The notes under the pieces: model-generated
What the model was told of the DNA's origin: nothing
The model's database searches: none
Seen by the model: only the letters and a program-made list of their open reading frames with translations
In this document: one piece after another, positions 1 to 9,339 of the stretch
How the letters are laid out: each line of letters opens with the position of its first letter
Numbering within the stretch: position 1 is the stretch's first letter
DNA from: Jejuia sp. UBA6058
Lineage (GTDB): Bacteria; Bacteroidota; Bacteroidia; Flavobacteriales; Flavobacteriaceae
NCBI GenBank assembly: GCA_002428965.1
Contig: DIYI01000020.1
Coordinates: 1 to 64,000 of the forward strand
Direction: 5' to 3'
Length of the DNA: 64,000 bases
Translations under genes and position numbers: made by a program

Positions 1-22
1 GGTTCAAATCCTGTCATCCCGA
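1..22 (+). tRNA. 3' end of a tRNA gene (probably tRNA-Pro), truncated by the window edge
   Basis: The first bases contain a T-loop (TTCAAATC), the 3' side of the T-stem (CTGT...), a seven-base 3' acceptor strand (CATCCCG) and a discriminator A at about 22. CCA is not encoded, as is usual in Bacteroidota. The acceptor strand implies a 5' end CGGGATG, which fits flavobacterial tRNA-Pro as I remember it. The anticodon is outside the window, so the identity is an inference. Confidence 0.7.
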
Positions 23-30
23 CTAAATAT

Positions 31-69
31 AAGCTTTGATTTTTTTTAAAATCAAAGCTTTCTTTTTTA
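31..69 (+). terminator. Rho-independent terminator after the tRNA
   Basis: A perfect 13-bp inverted repeat (AAGCTTTGATTTT at 31-43, AAAATCAAAGCTT at 48-60) has a four-T loop and is followed by a T-rich tract. It lies just after the tRNA 3' end and would end that transcript. Confidence 0.85.
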
Positions 70-163
70 GATGAATGCATTATCCTATATGCGAACACTT
101 TTTAATCTAATTGGATAATTTTATTAGTTTATTCCTAGCAATAGGAAATGTTGTTATTAAAAA

Positions 164-2500
164 TTAGAACTTATATCTGAATGTAAAATAGACTCTTCTT
201 GTATTTATTTTTGAACTATTAAAAATATTGAGATTTTCATCTATAAGAGTCTTTTTCTCTATAAGATTATTAAATATATCTGTAACTACTATCGATAATC
301 TTGCATTGTTTTTCCAAAATTTATATTCTGCTCCAGCATCAAAATAGTAGCGTGCTTTTATTTCTCCCTGAGGTGTGTTTTCAGGGGCATGATAACTGCC
401 AAAAACTTGAACTTCAAGAAAATCTGTCAACTCAAAATCTGTAGTGCTTTTTATTTGATAAATAACTTTTTCAGATGCCTCAATGAAATCATCTTCGAAG
501 GATCTTATATATAAAAGACCACCAAATTGCTGTGAAAGCCATTTAGTTATATTGATTTGTAAATTTAAATCTAGTCCATAATGCAACATATTATTAATGT
601 TAATTGGAGTAGTAATAGTTATACCATCATCTTGCAATTCTGTTACTCTTTGAATCATATCATCATAAAACGTAAAAAATAATGCACTTGACAATGATGT
701 TTTATTGACCTTAAAATTAATGCCAGTTTCAACATTATAGAAAATTTCTGGTTCTAACTCTGGATTTCCAATAGATATATTGAATGCATTGGATAAGTTA
801 GGAAAGGGATTTAGCCTATTTGGCGAAGGCCGATTAACACCTTTTTTTATTGAAAAAACAGCATTTGTGCTGTTCGAAAAGTCATATCCAATTTTAAAGC
901 TTGGAAATATTTTAAAATAGCCATTTTCAAAAGTTTGACTAATACTTCTTGAATTGTATGAATTGTTCCATAATTCCAGTCTTAGCGCAGATTCATATGA
1001 CCACTTCCTAAGAGATCGGTTATATTGAGAATAAACAGAGGCTACTATATCCTTGTAATTAAAAATATCTTTCACCCCAGCAATGTCCTCATAATTATCT
1101 GTGTCATTATTATATTCTGAAGCATTAAATGTTTGATTAATTTTCCTGTATATACCTCGTGCTCCAAACAATATTTCCGAATTTTCGGTAAATCCTATTT
1201 TGTTTTCAACGTCCAGTAAATATCTATCATTTGTATCCACATAAAAGGTTTGAATACCCTCAATAAGTTCAGTGAACTCTGTAGATACTAGCTCTTCTCT
1301 GAGGATAATCTCATCCTCTACCGAATGTACATAATTTAAGAGGATTGATAATGCTTTTTTATTAGAAGTATTAGACCTGTATTGTGCTGTCAAGCCCCAT
1401 CCTTCATTAGTTTCAGGCTCACGGATAAGGCCAGATCTAATATCGCTGACGTTATTGTTAATTGTAGACGTTGTCATTCGTATTTGATTGTCCTCTTTGT
1501 CTCTGCTTCGGTAGTTCGCAGACATAGTAATATACTGATTTTCATTTAAGAAATAATCCATACCAAATTCTATGTTATGCCTCTTATCTATTCTTTCTCC
1601 AGTTTGTTTCTGATCGATACTTTGTTGACCAATATCAATAATTTGATTTCTGGTATTGGAGTTATTACTCAATCGTTTTCTATGACGAAATGTATAGTTC
1701 ATAAAAAGATTAAAAACTCCAGTATTGTAATTGATTTCTGGGGAAATATGATACCATTCATCACTTCCATAGCCGGTATTAAAATTTCCACTAAGCCCTT
1801 TGTCAGAGTTCTTTTTCATAATTATGTTTATGACACCACCTGCTCCAGTTACAGATTTTACCACCGAAGGATTCATAATAATCTCTATTTTCTCAACAGA
1901 ACTTAAATCTAACTGATTCAAAAAATTTTGTCCTTGGGCTGCTACAATGCCTGAAGGTTTACCGTCAATTAAAACATCGATATCGTTTTTGCCTCTAATA
2001 CTTATATTACCTTCTGTACTTACTGTTACAGCAGCAATCTGTTTTAAAACATCTGTAGCTGTACCACCAGATGCCAAAATATTTTTTGATACATTAATAG
2101 TGATTTTATCAGTATTCTGTGTAATTGGGAGCTTTTTGCCAGATATAATAACTTCATTTAGAGTGTTTAGGTTTCTGAAGAGTATAATAGACTTTAGGAC
2201 GATTAATTTATCTTCTTTTATAATTAACTCTTTCAAATATGGTTCATAATTTATATGACTGATCTCTATCATATATTTTCCTAACTCTAGATTGTTTAAT
2301 ATGAAGTAACCATTAATATCAGAAATAGTTCCTATGTTTTTAGAATCACTATTTTTTGCATTTAATGCTATGAGTTTTATGGTTGCATCTTCTACAGGTT
2401 GGGTATTACTGTCAACTAGAAAGCCTTCTATAGAGGCATTTTGGGAGAACATAAGTGTTGTGAATACAAGAAAAAATAGATTTGGAATTAAGCCTTTCAT
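164..2500 (-). CDS. TonB-dependent outer-membrane receptor with carboxypeptidase-regulatory N-domain
   Basis: Predicted outer-membrane beta-barrel of the Bacteroidota TonB-dependent receptor type (OMP_b-brl_3 class). After a signal peptide (MKGLIPNLFFLVFTTLMFSQ) come a carboxypeptidase-regulatory-like beta-sandwich (about residues 25-105), a plug with VLIDGKPSG and a GAGGVINIIMKKN element, then a long barrel ending in an aromatic residue (FRYKF). The substrate cannot be read from the sequence, and no SusD partner is adjacent. I chose ATG at 2500 rather than 2524 because it places the hydrophobic signal at the N-terminus. The AraC gene at 2610-3701 lies immediately upstream on the same strand (about 85 bp from the long start) and is a candidate regulator. 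Confidence 0.9.
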   Translation of the reverse strand: MKGLIPNLFFLVFTTLMFSQNASIEGFLVDSNTQPVEDATIKLIALNAKNSDSKNIGTISDINGYFILNNLELGKYMIEISHINYEPYLKELIIKEDKLIVLKSIILFRNLNTLNEVIISGKKLPITQNTDKITINVSKNILASGGTATDVLKQIAAVTVSTEGNISIRGKNDIDVLIDGKPSGIVAAQGQNFLNQLDLSSVEKIEIIMNPSVVKSVTGAGGVINIIMKKNSDKGLSGNFNTGYGSDEWYHISPEINYNTGVFNLFMNYTFRHRKRLSNNSNTRNQIIDIGQQSIDQKQTGERIDKRHNIEFGMDYFLNENQYITMSANYRSRDKEDNQIRMTTSTINNNVSDIRSGLIREPETNEGWGLTAQYRSNTSNKKALSILLNYVHSVEDEIILREELVSTEFTELIEGIQTFYVDTNDRYLLDVENKIGFTENSEILFGARGIYRKINQTFNASEYNNDTDNYEDIAGVKDIFNYKDIVASVYSQYNRSLRKWSYESALRLELWNNSYNSRSISQTFENGYFKIFPSFKIGYDFSNSTNAVFSIKKGVNRPSPNRLNPFPNLSNAFNISIGNPELEPEIFYNVETGINFKVNKTSLSSALFFTFYDDMIQRVTELQDDGITITTPININNMLHYGLDLNLQINITKWLSQQFGGLLYIRSFEDDFIEASEKVIYQIKSTTDFELTDFLEVQVFGSYHAPENTPQGEIKARYYFDAGAEYKFWKNNARLSIVVTDIFNNLIEKKTLIDENLNIFNSSKINTRRVYFTFRYKF

Positions 2501-2609
2501 CTTTGATTTAAGAATAAATTCCAAAATACATACTAAAACTTCCTAAATCGACCTAATTCATGAACTAAAACGCTTTTTGGGTAATTAATAAAACAGTTAG
2601 TGTTTAGAG

Positions 2610-3701
2610 TTATCCGCTAAATTTATTAGATTGCCTATATTGAGTTGGTGTGAGTCCTGTATATCTCTTAAAAGCTGTGTTGAATGAGGATTTTGTGTTA
2701 AACCCAGACTTATATAAGATTTCTAAAATGGTTTCTTTTTTGTTCTCCTCCTCAAGTAATAGCTTTTTTGCCTCATTGATGCGATAAGAATTAACGAAAT
2801 CATAAAAATTCTTACCGCAAAATTGATTTAGTACCTGAGAAATATCTCTCATAGATATATCAAGTTCAGTACTTAAATGATTTATAGTAAGGTCTGGGCT
2901 TAAATAAGGCTTTTCCCTAGCGAAATAATTCTCAATTTTTTTTAAAATTTTATTCTTCTCTTCTTTAGTCAATTTAGAGTTAGAATATTTTTCAATGATT
3001 AATTGTTCACTATATCCAATAAGTCTTTCAGGTAGATTTAACAACTTATAAAAGATATATACTATGTAAGCAAAATTAAAGAGAACTGAAAAGAAATTTA
3101 GGTTGGCCCTTGTTGTGGCATTATCCAAATGGAGAAAAGCTAAAATAGCAGAAGCGAAATCAATTAAAGACGTAATAATAAATGCAAAAAGTGCATAAAT
3201 GATCCAAATTAAACTTTCACCTCCAAAATCAGAAAAAAATGCTTTCACATTAGTTCTATAGGTGATAATGTCCTTTAATGCAATAGTATAGTATGTAAAC
3301 AATTGAATAAACAAAACCAAATAGCCGTATTCACAAAATAAGTTGTTGGAAAGAGAATAAGCAGTAAAAAAAAACAAGAATGGAATAATATGCCAAATCA
3401 TATTTAGTCTCAACTCCAGTTTCTTTTTTATTATGGATCTTACAAACAAGAAAATTAATGGGCCAAATAAAAAAGCAAATGAAAACCCAATGTCTTTAAA
3501 CCAACTTAATGTAACTTCAAATACTTGCTGTATGGGATTCAATAAATAATCAATAAGGTATAGACTATTTGCTAAAAAGAAAATTGCAAGTAGATTATGA
3601 GTTAATTTTTTCTTTCTAATAGACAACAAATAAAGTGAAAAGAGAAGCAATAGTATGACAGTAACCGTGGCGATAATATGAGAAATAGTAGCATTTATCA
3701 T
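2610..3701 (-). CDS. Membrane-bound AraC-family transcriptional regulator
   Basis: The N-terminal 240 residues are strongly hydrophobic with about seven predicted membrane segments. The C-terminal 110 residues form an AraC-type double helix-turn-helix: a recognition region near LSTELDISMRDISQVLNQ and the family signature ending FNTAFKRYTGLTPTQYR. This 7TM-AraC layout is common in Flavobacteriia and suggests a regulator that senses something at the membrane. It is upstream of and co-oriented with the TonB-dependent receptor, so that receptor is the likeliest target. The ligand is unknown. Confidence 0.88.
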   Translation of the reverse strand: MINATISHIIATVTVILLLLFSLYLLSIRKKKLTHNLLAIFFLANSLYLIDYLLNPIQQVFEVTLSWFKDIGFSFAFLFGPLIFLFVRSIIKKKLELRLNMIWHIIPFLFFFTAYSLSNNLFCEYGYLVLFIQLFTYYTIALKDIITYRTNVKAFFSDFGGESLIWIIYALFAFIITSLIDFASAILAFLHLDNATTRANLNFFSVLFNFAYIVYIFYKLLNLPERLIGYSEQLIIEKYSNSKLTKEEKNKILKKIENYFAREKPYLSPDLTINHLSTELDISMRDISQVLNQFCGKNFYDFVNSYRINEAKKLLLEEENKKETILEILYKSGFNTKSSFNTAFKRYTGLTPTQYRQSNKFSG

Positions 3702-3766
3702 ACCTTAAATTTATAAAAAGAAAATCAAGTCTTAGCCCTTTTTTAATGAAATTCAATAACCTTGTT

Positions 3767-4864
3767 CTATGTATTTAAGGTATATAGATGTAGCTTTCCA
3801 TCTTTTCCCTTTATATCCGTTTCACCCAACGATTTGATTAGAAATTTTGTTTCGTTTGAAAGCTCATTTATAATCCTTTCTGTAGTTAATAGATCGGTGC
3901 CATAACTTTTACAAAGTCCTTGAACTCTAGCCGTTGTATTTAAAACATCTCCGGTAAAAAAGATTTCCTTTTTTAATGCGCCAATTTCTCCAGTGGTTAC
4001 CTCTCCCATATGGATTGCTGCCTTAAAATCTGGGAATAAGCCATAAGTTTTTAAATAGGTCTCTCTTTTTTTAGAAAGCGCTTTTTTCATATCAAAAAAA
4101 CACTGGATGCTATTTTGAACAGAATTTTTCTTCCTAGAATTCCAAGAAATAACAATTTCATCACCAATATACTGGTAAACTTCACCATAGTTTTTAATAA
4201 TGGCATCGGAAAGATCTTCATAGTAAGAACTTAAATAATCAAAATATTTAATATGTCCCAGTTTTTCTGCGGTTGAGGTAGAATCTTTCATATCGGAAAA
4301 TAGAAATACCCTCTTCTCAACAACGGGTCTATGGTATTTACCAGTAAAGAAATTTAAAAGTACATTTTGACCTAGGTTATCGCTGATCTCGGCAAAAAGC
4401 AAAGAAATACCTAGCGAAAAACCTATTTGAATAATAGTACTCACATTAGTAATACTAAACAAAAACTTCAAATATTTATCAAATACTTCTTCACTAAAAA
4501 CAGATTTATTCAATTCAATACTTGCTGCTAATAAATACATAATAAAGACAACTACAAACAAGAAAACGGCATATATAAATAACTTGCTTAAAATTTTCTT
4601 TGGAAAACTTACTTTAACAAAGAATTTATTGATAAACACTATTTCTAAGAAACCAACCAAACATCCAATAAAGAAAACAGCAATACTTGCAAATAGTACA
4701 ATTTCTGGAGATATAGATATGGCTGATTCGGGTAAATTATGATCTTTTATCCCTGCAACCATGGCATATTCTACCCACAATGTAAACCAAGCAATAATCA
4801 ACCAAATGATACCAAACGGAACGATTTGAAGAATATGTAGTTTTAATTTTGGAGAAATGCTCAT
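3767..4864 (-). CDS. Membrane-anchored class III adenylate/guanylate cyclase
   Basis: Four predicted membrane helices (about residues 12-170) precede a class III nucleotide cyclase domain (about 180-365). Visible catalytic residues are the two metal-binding aspartates (D191 in FSDMKDST, D235 in YQYIGDEIV) and the transition-state pair N309/R313 in LNTTARVQ. The domain looks catalytically complete and would make a cyclic nucleotide at the inner membrane; substrate preference is not determined. A close paralogue with the same membrane part lies at 48162-49262. The DUF6090 gene begins upstream with only 16 bp between them, so they may be cotranscribed. Confidence 0.9.
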   Translation of the reverse strand: MSISPKLKLHILQIVPFGIIWLIIAWFTLWVEYAMVAGIKDHNLPESAISISPEIVLFASIAVFFIGCLVGFLEIVFINKFFVKVSFPKKILSKLFIYAVFLFVVVFIMYLLAASIELNKSVFSEEVFDKYLKFLFSITNVSTIIQIGFSLGISLLFAEISDNLGQNVLLNFFTGKYHRPVVEKRVFLFSDMKDSTSTAEKLGHIKYFDYLSSYYEDLSDAIIKNYGEVYQYIGDEIVISWNSRKKNSVQNSIQCFFDMKKALSKKRETYLKTYGLFPDFKAAIHMGEVTTGEIGALKKEIFFTGDVLNTTARVQGLCKSYGTDLLTTERIINELSNETKFLIKSLGETDIKGKDGKLHLYTLNT

Positions 4865-4880
4865 TAAATAGTTATATGAA

Positions 4881-5663
4881 TTAGTTCTTTGATTCTTCTT
4901 CTTCCTCTGTAAAATAGTTTATCTCTTTAATCACTTCATTGCCTATTTGTTGTAATTCTTCATACTGCTTTACCATAGCTTCAAATTGAAATGCGGCCAA
5001 ACCAATTACATTTCTATAGGATGGAGATGCAATATAATCCTTAAATGTTTTGGTGTATTCTGAACTTGGAATATTTAATTTTGCCAATGAATCAGGTTTC
5101 ATAAATGCCGCAGCTAACACAAGTGTTCTATCAAATTTAGTAGAAATATAGGCTTCTTGAGTAAGGATATAATCGTTATAACTTTTTTCGTTCTCAGCAA
5201 TACCTTCTATTAGTCCATGATACTTAATCAATAAAGAATCAAGAACCGTATTGTTGATTTTACCAAAAGAATTAGAATTTTTTAAAGCTTCATATCCGTC
5301 AGTTTTGGCTTTAAAATAGAAATCAGCAAAGGCAATACCGCTTGACATCATTATGTATAGGTTTTCATCTTCTGTCTTAGTCAACATTACTTTTCGAGCT
5401 GCTTTACAACTTTTTACCATTTGTTGTCTATACTTGATAATAGTATCTAACTCAAGTAAGTCTTCCTGAGTATGAGATCTAATCTTCAGCAAGTATTCAT
5501 TAAGAATTCGATTTTCTTTATCGGTTTCATTCCAGTTGTTGATTTGTAGAGCGATTAAGATTCCTATCACAACTAAAAGAATCTCTCCTAAAGCATATTT
5601 TAAGTACTTTCCAGTTTTTCCTTTTCGGAGGAATTCAATGCGTGCTTTTCTGAAAATTTTCAT
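4881..5663 (-). CDS. DUF6090 family membrane protein
   Basis: The N-terminus (MKIFRKARIEFLRKGKTGKY followed by a helix containing VVIGILIALQINNWNE) is the DUF6090 signature, found in many copies in flavobacterial genomes. A single membrane segment at about residues 25-43 is followed by a charged, mostly helical C-terminal region of some 210 residues. Function is unknown. It ends 16 bp before the cyclase gene at 4864 on the same strand, so the two may form an operon. Confidence 0.85.
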   Translation of the reverse strand: MKIFRKARIEFLRKGKTGKYLKYALGEILLVVIGILIALQINNWNETDKENRILNEYLLKIRSHTQEDLLELDTIIKYRQQMVKSCKAARKVMLTKTEDENLYIMMSSGIAFADFYFKAKTDGYEALKNSNSFGKINNTVLDSLLIKYHGLIEGIAENEKSYNDYILTQEAYISTKFDRTLVLAAAFMKPDSLAKLNIPSSEYTKTFKDYIASPSYRNVIGLAAFQFEAMVKQYEELQQIGNEVIKEINYFTEEEEESKN

Positions 5664-5792
5664 TGCGTTAATTGTTTGTATGAACGATTAATTAACCAAT
5701 ATTGAGTCTATAATTATCAGTATTTACAATAAAACTAATAAATATTCTCTTCATTAAATTTTGATTTTATAAAAACCTTACATAACCAATTA

Positions 5793-6413
5793 TTAGATTA
5801 GATTCTCAATTTTATTGTCAGTCAAATTCTGTATGTTTTTTGTAATTTTTTCAATATTCCAATTCCACCATTTTAGTTCTAATAGTTTTGCAACAACATC
5901 TTCTGAAAATCGTTTTCTTATGTCTTTAGCGGGGTTTCCTCCAACAATGGTATAAGGTTCAACATCTTTTACTACTGTTGAGTTTGCAGCAATAATTGCA
6001 CCGTCTCCAATTGTTACTCCAGCCATGATCGTTGCGTTATAACCTATCCAAACATCATTACCAATATTAATATTTCCTTTATTTGGATAACTTTTTCCAC
6101 CCATCGCACTTTCCCAACCATTCCCAAAAACTGCAAAAGGATATGTTGATAATGCATCTGTTAAATGATTTGCACCATTCATTATGAATTTAACATCAGA
6201 AGCAATCATACAGAACTTGCCTATTATTAATTTATCACCGACAAAATCAAAATGGTATTTCACATTTTTCTCGAAATTGTCTACATTTTCAAAATCATCA
6301 TAGTAGGTGTAGTCACCAACAACGATATTAGGATTCTTAATAATGTTCTTTAAAAAGCAAAGTCTTTCGTAATTCTCAAGTGGGAATTTTATGTTTTTAT
6401 CCGGTCCATTCAT
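5793..6413 (-). CDS. Vat-like xenobiotic O-acetyltransferase (CatB/LbH family)
   Basis: A hexapeptide-repeat left-handed beta-helix acetyltransferase closely resembling streptogramin A (virginiamycin) acetyltransferases. It starts MNGP, has the catalytic His (H83) in IMNGANHLTD, the loop YPFAVFGNGWE, the repeat region INIGNDVWIGYNATIMAGV, and the tail motif GNPAKDIRKRF...WWNW. The length of 206 residues is usual for Vat. Such enzymes use acetyl-CoA to acetylate the drug hydroxyl, but chromosomal relatives may have other acceptors. It lies among accessory genes and is followed 12 bp downstream by the DUF6624 lipoprotein. Confidence 0.88.
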   Translation of the reverse strand: MNGPDKNIKFPLENYERLCFLKNIIKNPNIVVGDYTYYDDFENVDNFEKNVKYHFDFVGDKLIIGKFCMIASDVKFIMNGANHLTDALSTYPFAVFGNGWESAMGGKSYPNKGNINIGNDVWIGYNATIMAGVTIGDGAIIAANSTVVKDVEPYTIVGGNPAKDIRKRFSEDVVAKLLELKWWNWNIEKITKNIQNLTDNKIENLI

Positions 6414-6425
6414 AGTTTCGTTTTT

Positions 6426-7112
6426 TTAATCAGTACTTTTAATCTTTTGCTTTGCTAATTCAAATTCTTTTGATCTTATAATTTGTTCTTCTAGATTCCA
6501 TTCAAAATCAAATCTATTTTTAAGAAATACAGCGATAGAATCCAAACCAATTGCTGTTCTTCTTTTATCAATATTTTCTGGGTCAAAAACTGGCCATAAA
6601 TTAAAACTCTTGGTTTCTGGATAGTATTTCATTTGTCCTCCATAAATCTGTAAATCACCTCTTTCTGTAGCAATTCTGTCTTCTGCCCTTACCAAAAATC
6701 GCGGTTCTAATAACTTATCGTTAACAGCTTGTCTCATCATTGGAAGATATTGTATTCTGACTTCATTATCTGAGTGTTGAATTACGTTGCAAATTGTCCA
6801 ATTGCCTCGTTCTCCAATCATTTTTTTTGTAGGCCAACCATATTTGTCAAGAATCTCTTTCACTTTCTTTTCATTAATTATGTGGTTTTTATCAATTATT
6901 AATTGTTGCTCTTTTACCAACTCTGAGTCAACACCATAAATAGCCATTAATGAATCTCTTGATCTAATTGGTTCTTGTTCTGTTTTCCAGATTTCATCAA
7001 TTAGTGCAATTAAATTTTCATTTTCTCCTTTTACGGATACTTGCTTGTCTGCTTTGGTTTTATTTGAACAATTGAACAATAAACCTAAACTGAATAATAA
7101 AATATACTTCAT
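6426..7112 (-). CDS. DUF6624 domain lipoprotein
   Basis: A short lipoprotein signal (LLFSLGLLFNC, Cys at about 15) is followed by a DUF6624 domain: a paired helical region with IDKNHIINEKKVKEILDKYGW, an RGDLQIYGGQ strand, and the FDPENIDKRRTAIGLDSI signature. The function of the family is unknown. A decayed fragment of a second DUF6624 gene lies directly upstream (7115-7349), which implies a tandem duplication or insertion followed by loss. Confidence 0.82.
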   Translation of the reverse strand: MKYILLFSLGLLFNCSNKTKADKQVSVKGENENLIALIDEIWKTEQEPIRSRDSLMAIYGVDSELVKEQQLIIDKNHIINEKKVKEILDKYGWPTKKMIGERGNWTICNVIQHSDNEVRIQYLPMMRQAVNDKLLEPRFLVRAEDRIATERGDLQIYGGQMKYYPETKSFNLWPVFDPENIDKRRTAIGLDSIAVFLKNRFDFEWNLEEQIIRSKEFELAKQKIKSTD

Positions 7113-7114
7113 TT

Positions 7115-7349
7115 TTACTTTTTGTTATTTAATTCTTGCTCTTTTGCTTCAATGACAGATAGTTCTTCTAGGTATACATTTACCTCCCAAATAGGATTCC
7201 ATCTATTCAGGTTTTCTTGCATCGTGTTTAATCCCATTTTTGCTCCGTGACTATCTACATTGGTTGGGTCTTCCATTGGCAAACATAAGGTGTTTTACTC
7301 TCATTAGTAATAACTAATTGTGTTCCATAAACTTGTCTTTTACCTCTTT
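7115..7349 (-). pseudogene. Frameshifted C-terminal remnant of a second DUF6624 gene
   Basis: Translating the minus strand gives RGKRQVYGTQLVITNES, then a frame change near 7282, then PMEDPTNVDSHGAKMGLN running to a TAA at 7115-7117. The first piece matches the RGDLQIYGGQ element and the second the FDPENIDKRRTAIGLDS signature of the intact neighbour, in the same order. There is no start codon and the N-terminal two thirds are missing, so this is a broken, truncated paralogue. It begins at the 3' end of the esterase gene, next to a GGCTAAC sequence like that in the nearby palindromic repeats. Confidence 0.75.
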
Positions 7350-7360
7350 GTTAGCCTCTG

Positions 7361-8608
7361 TTATTTATTTTTTAATTCTCGGATTCTGTTTTTATAGTAT
7401 TCCGCATCATTTAATTCGGCAGCCTTTTGCGCAAAACTGATTGCATTAGCAATATCATTTTGTGCTTCATAATAATCTGCCATGGAATCATATACATTAG
7501 GACTTTTCGGATAGTATTCTATGGCGAATTCAAAATACATTTTAGCCTTCTTAGGTTGTTCCATACTCATATAACCTAACATATTCAATAATTCTTCTGG
7601 ATAAGGAGGCTCATCATATCCAAAATGTTCTTCAAGTTTTTTCTCTCTAAACTTTATGATACTAAAAAGTTCTTTTTGCGGTGTGTTAAATGAATTTATT
7701 TTATCTGTATTTTCCATTTGGTACCATTTAAAAAGTGAAATTAAGCCGTCCATAATTGAAGGGAAAGGAATGGTTCCATGTATATCGTTGGGATAAAATT
7801 TCCACTCACACAATAATCCGTTTTTAGCATTTTCCTGCGCCAATTTTGAAAAAGCAATATTAGAACGTGGAAATAGAGTGTATTCCGTTGGGTCTTGCAT
7901 TACATTGTCAATAGTTATTTCTGAATTCTGCATATGCAATTGTCCACTTAATGACATAAATAAAGCTTTGTTTTTATAGTTCTGGGTTGCAAGTTTTTCT
8001 TCTGCCTCGTTTAGTAGCTTTTGGTTGTCCCAGTCAAGGCTTGGATCAATGGCCAAATAATTCGCAAATAGATTTGGCTGATGAATTAATGTGGAAATCG
8101 TGAATAGGCCACCGTATGAATGACCAATGAGCGTCCTATATTTAGTAACTGGATATTTGTTTTCAATAAAAGGAATCAGTTCTTCCTTAATAAACTTCCT
8201 AAAATTATCTGCCTCTCCATTTTGTTCGTTGAAAGGCATGCCGTATTTAGTGCTTATAGTTGAAGTCGTTAAATCTCGAACCCTGTTTTTATCATTGGCA
8301 ATACCCACAAGAACCATTTCTGGGGTAGAACCACCACTGTAATAATTTTGGACATTATTTACAGTGGGTAAAAAGATTTCTCCATCTAAAATGAATGCCA
8401 CTGGGTATTTTTGTTCTTTTTCAGGATTATAACTGGCGGGCATTTGTATATAAACTTTTCTTGACTCACTAAGAATTTCGGAATATAGACTATCTAAAAC
8501 ACCTACTTTTTGCAAATAATGTTGATTTCTATTTTCCTGAGCTTTTGCTAATTGTTGAAAAGAAAAAATCACAGCTATTGTTAATATTATTTTTAATCCT
8601 TTGTTCAT
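7361..8608 (-). CDS. Secreted alpha/beta-hydrolase (putative esterase) with C-terminal TPR
   Basis: A signal peptide (cleavage near AKAQ) is followed by an esterase D/enterochelin-esterase-like alpha/beta-hydrolase. The nucleophile is S164 in LIGHSYGGLF, with candidate acid AIDPSLDWDN and catalytic His in NDIHGTIPF. Residues 330-415 look like tetratricopeptide helices (YEAQNDIANAISFAQKAAEL). The substrate is unknown; related proteins hydrolyse siderophore or acyl esters. Upstream is the palindromic repeat at 8643-8773, and the stop codon lies 11 bp from the DUF6624 pseudogene. Confidence 0.88.
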   Translation of the reverse strand: MNKGLKIILTIAVIFSFQQLAKAQENRNQHYLQKVGVLDSLYSEILSESRKVYIQMPASYNPEKEQKYPVAFILDGEIFLPTVNNVQNYYSGGSTPEMVLVGIANDKNRVRDLTTSTISTKYGMPFNEQNGEADNFRKFIKEELIPFIENKYPVTKYRTLIGHSYGGLFTISTLIHQPNLFANYLAIDPSLDWDNQKLLNEAEEKLATQNYKNKALFMSLSGQLHMQNSEITIDNVMQDPTEYTLFPRSNIAFSKLAQENAKNGLLCEWKFYPNDIHGTIPFPSIMDGLISLFKWYQMENTDKINSFNTPQKELFSIIKFREKKLEEHFGYDEPPYPEELLNMLGYMSMEQPKKAKMYFEFAIEYYPKSPNVYDSMADYYEAQNDIANAISFAQKAAELNDAEYYKNRIRELKNK

Positions 8609-8642
8609 TTTATTGTATTTTAATATTATTCTTTTAGTTAAG

Positions 8643-8773
8643 GGTAACGTCTCGTTTAACAGTCAGTTACGGGCAAAACAGCGACAGTTCTTGGTTTGAT
8701 AATAACTTTAGTTATTCCGAGTGGATTCAGATGTAGTCGAATCCGCCATAAATGCGGCTATAAACTGTTAGCA
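8643..8773 (-). repeat. AttC-like imperfect palindromic intergenic repeat, copy A
   Basis: About 130 bp, aligning along its whole length with the copy at 57753-57888 (shared GGTAACG, CAGTTACGGG/CCGTTACGGG, GAGTGGATTC, GTCGAATCCGCC, GTTAGC). The outer arms are inverted repeats of one another, and an inner hairpin has stem GGATTC/GAATCC. The upstream minus-strand gene (8758-9336) ends within the arm, its last codons AGT GCT AAC AGT TTA TAG coming from the repeat. The far end lies about 35 bp before the esterase start codon. Confidence 0.75.
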
Positions 8774-9336
8774 CTTGTTTTATTCCTTTTCATAAATTTA
8801 ATTCCAAGTATAATTAGCATTACTATCAAGACTATAAAAAAAGCACTTGTCGAAATACTTTTTATTAGAGAAAAGAAACTAGTTGTTTTTACAGCAACCT
8901 CTGTTACTTCAGGGTAGTTTTTTAACATTGCTATAATTCCGATATTTTCCAAATAATCTGCAATACCAGCAATTATCGGTATTAGACAGAGATACATATA
9001 TTTGGAATTTAATTTATTCAATTTTTTTAAGAGATATCCCAATAGGAGACAGTAAGAAAGTCCAAATAGTAGGGGGTAAATCATATCAACAGGTATTTGG
9101 TTGGTTAGATATGTCAAACGTCCATTTTCTCCAAGTGAAGTGAATAATTCGCTTACATAATTCAAATCATATCCTGTAGGCATCATATCCAATAATTTCA
9201 TTCCGTCAGAGAATTCCATTGTTTTAGGAATTGTAACAGTCAGCATAAAGCTGTAAACAAGATTAGTCAAGATAAAAAGTCCTAAAACTTTTTTTCCTGA
9301 AATGTTTTTTTCAATACATTTTGTTAATCGTTTCAT
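8758..9336 (-). CDS. Small integral membrane protein of unknown function
   Basis: 192 residues with about five predicted membrane helices (near 18-38, 85-105, 112-132, 150-170). There is a soluble stretch at 40-80 and a conserved-looking IADYLENIGI segment. I do not recognise a named family. The last codons (SANSL-stop) and the stop lie inside the palindromic repeat at 8643-8773, and another short palindromic element lies just upstream of the start. The gene is thus framed like a mobile cassette. No obvious operon partner. Confidence 0.75.
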   Translation of the reverse strand: MKRLTKCIEKNISGKKVLGLFILTNLVYSFMLTVTIPKTMEFSDGMKLLDMMPTGYDLNYVSELFTSLGENGRLTYLTNQIPVDMIYPLLFGLSYCLLLGYLLKKLNKLNSKYMYLCLIPIIAGIADYLENIGIIAMLKNYPEVTEVAVKTTSFFSLIKSISTSAFFIVLIVMLIILGIKFMKRNKTSANSL

Positions 9337-9339
9337 TTT

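Noticed and set aside
8663..8692. TCAGTTACG-N12-ACAGTTCTT, same 21-bp periodicity as the LytTR sites
   Set aside because: It lies inside palindromic copy A, points away from any gene start, the half-sites deviate from consensus, and there is no phased -7 box.
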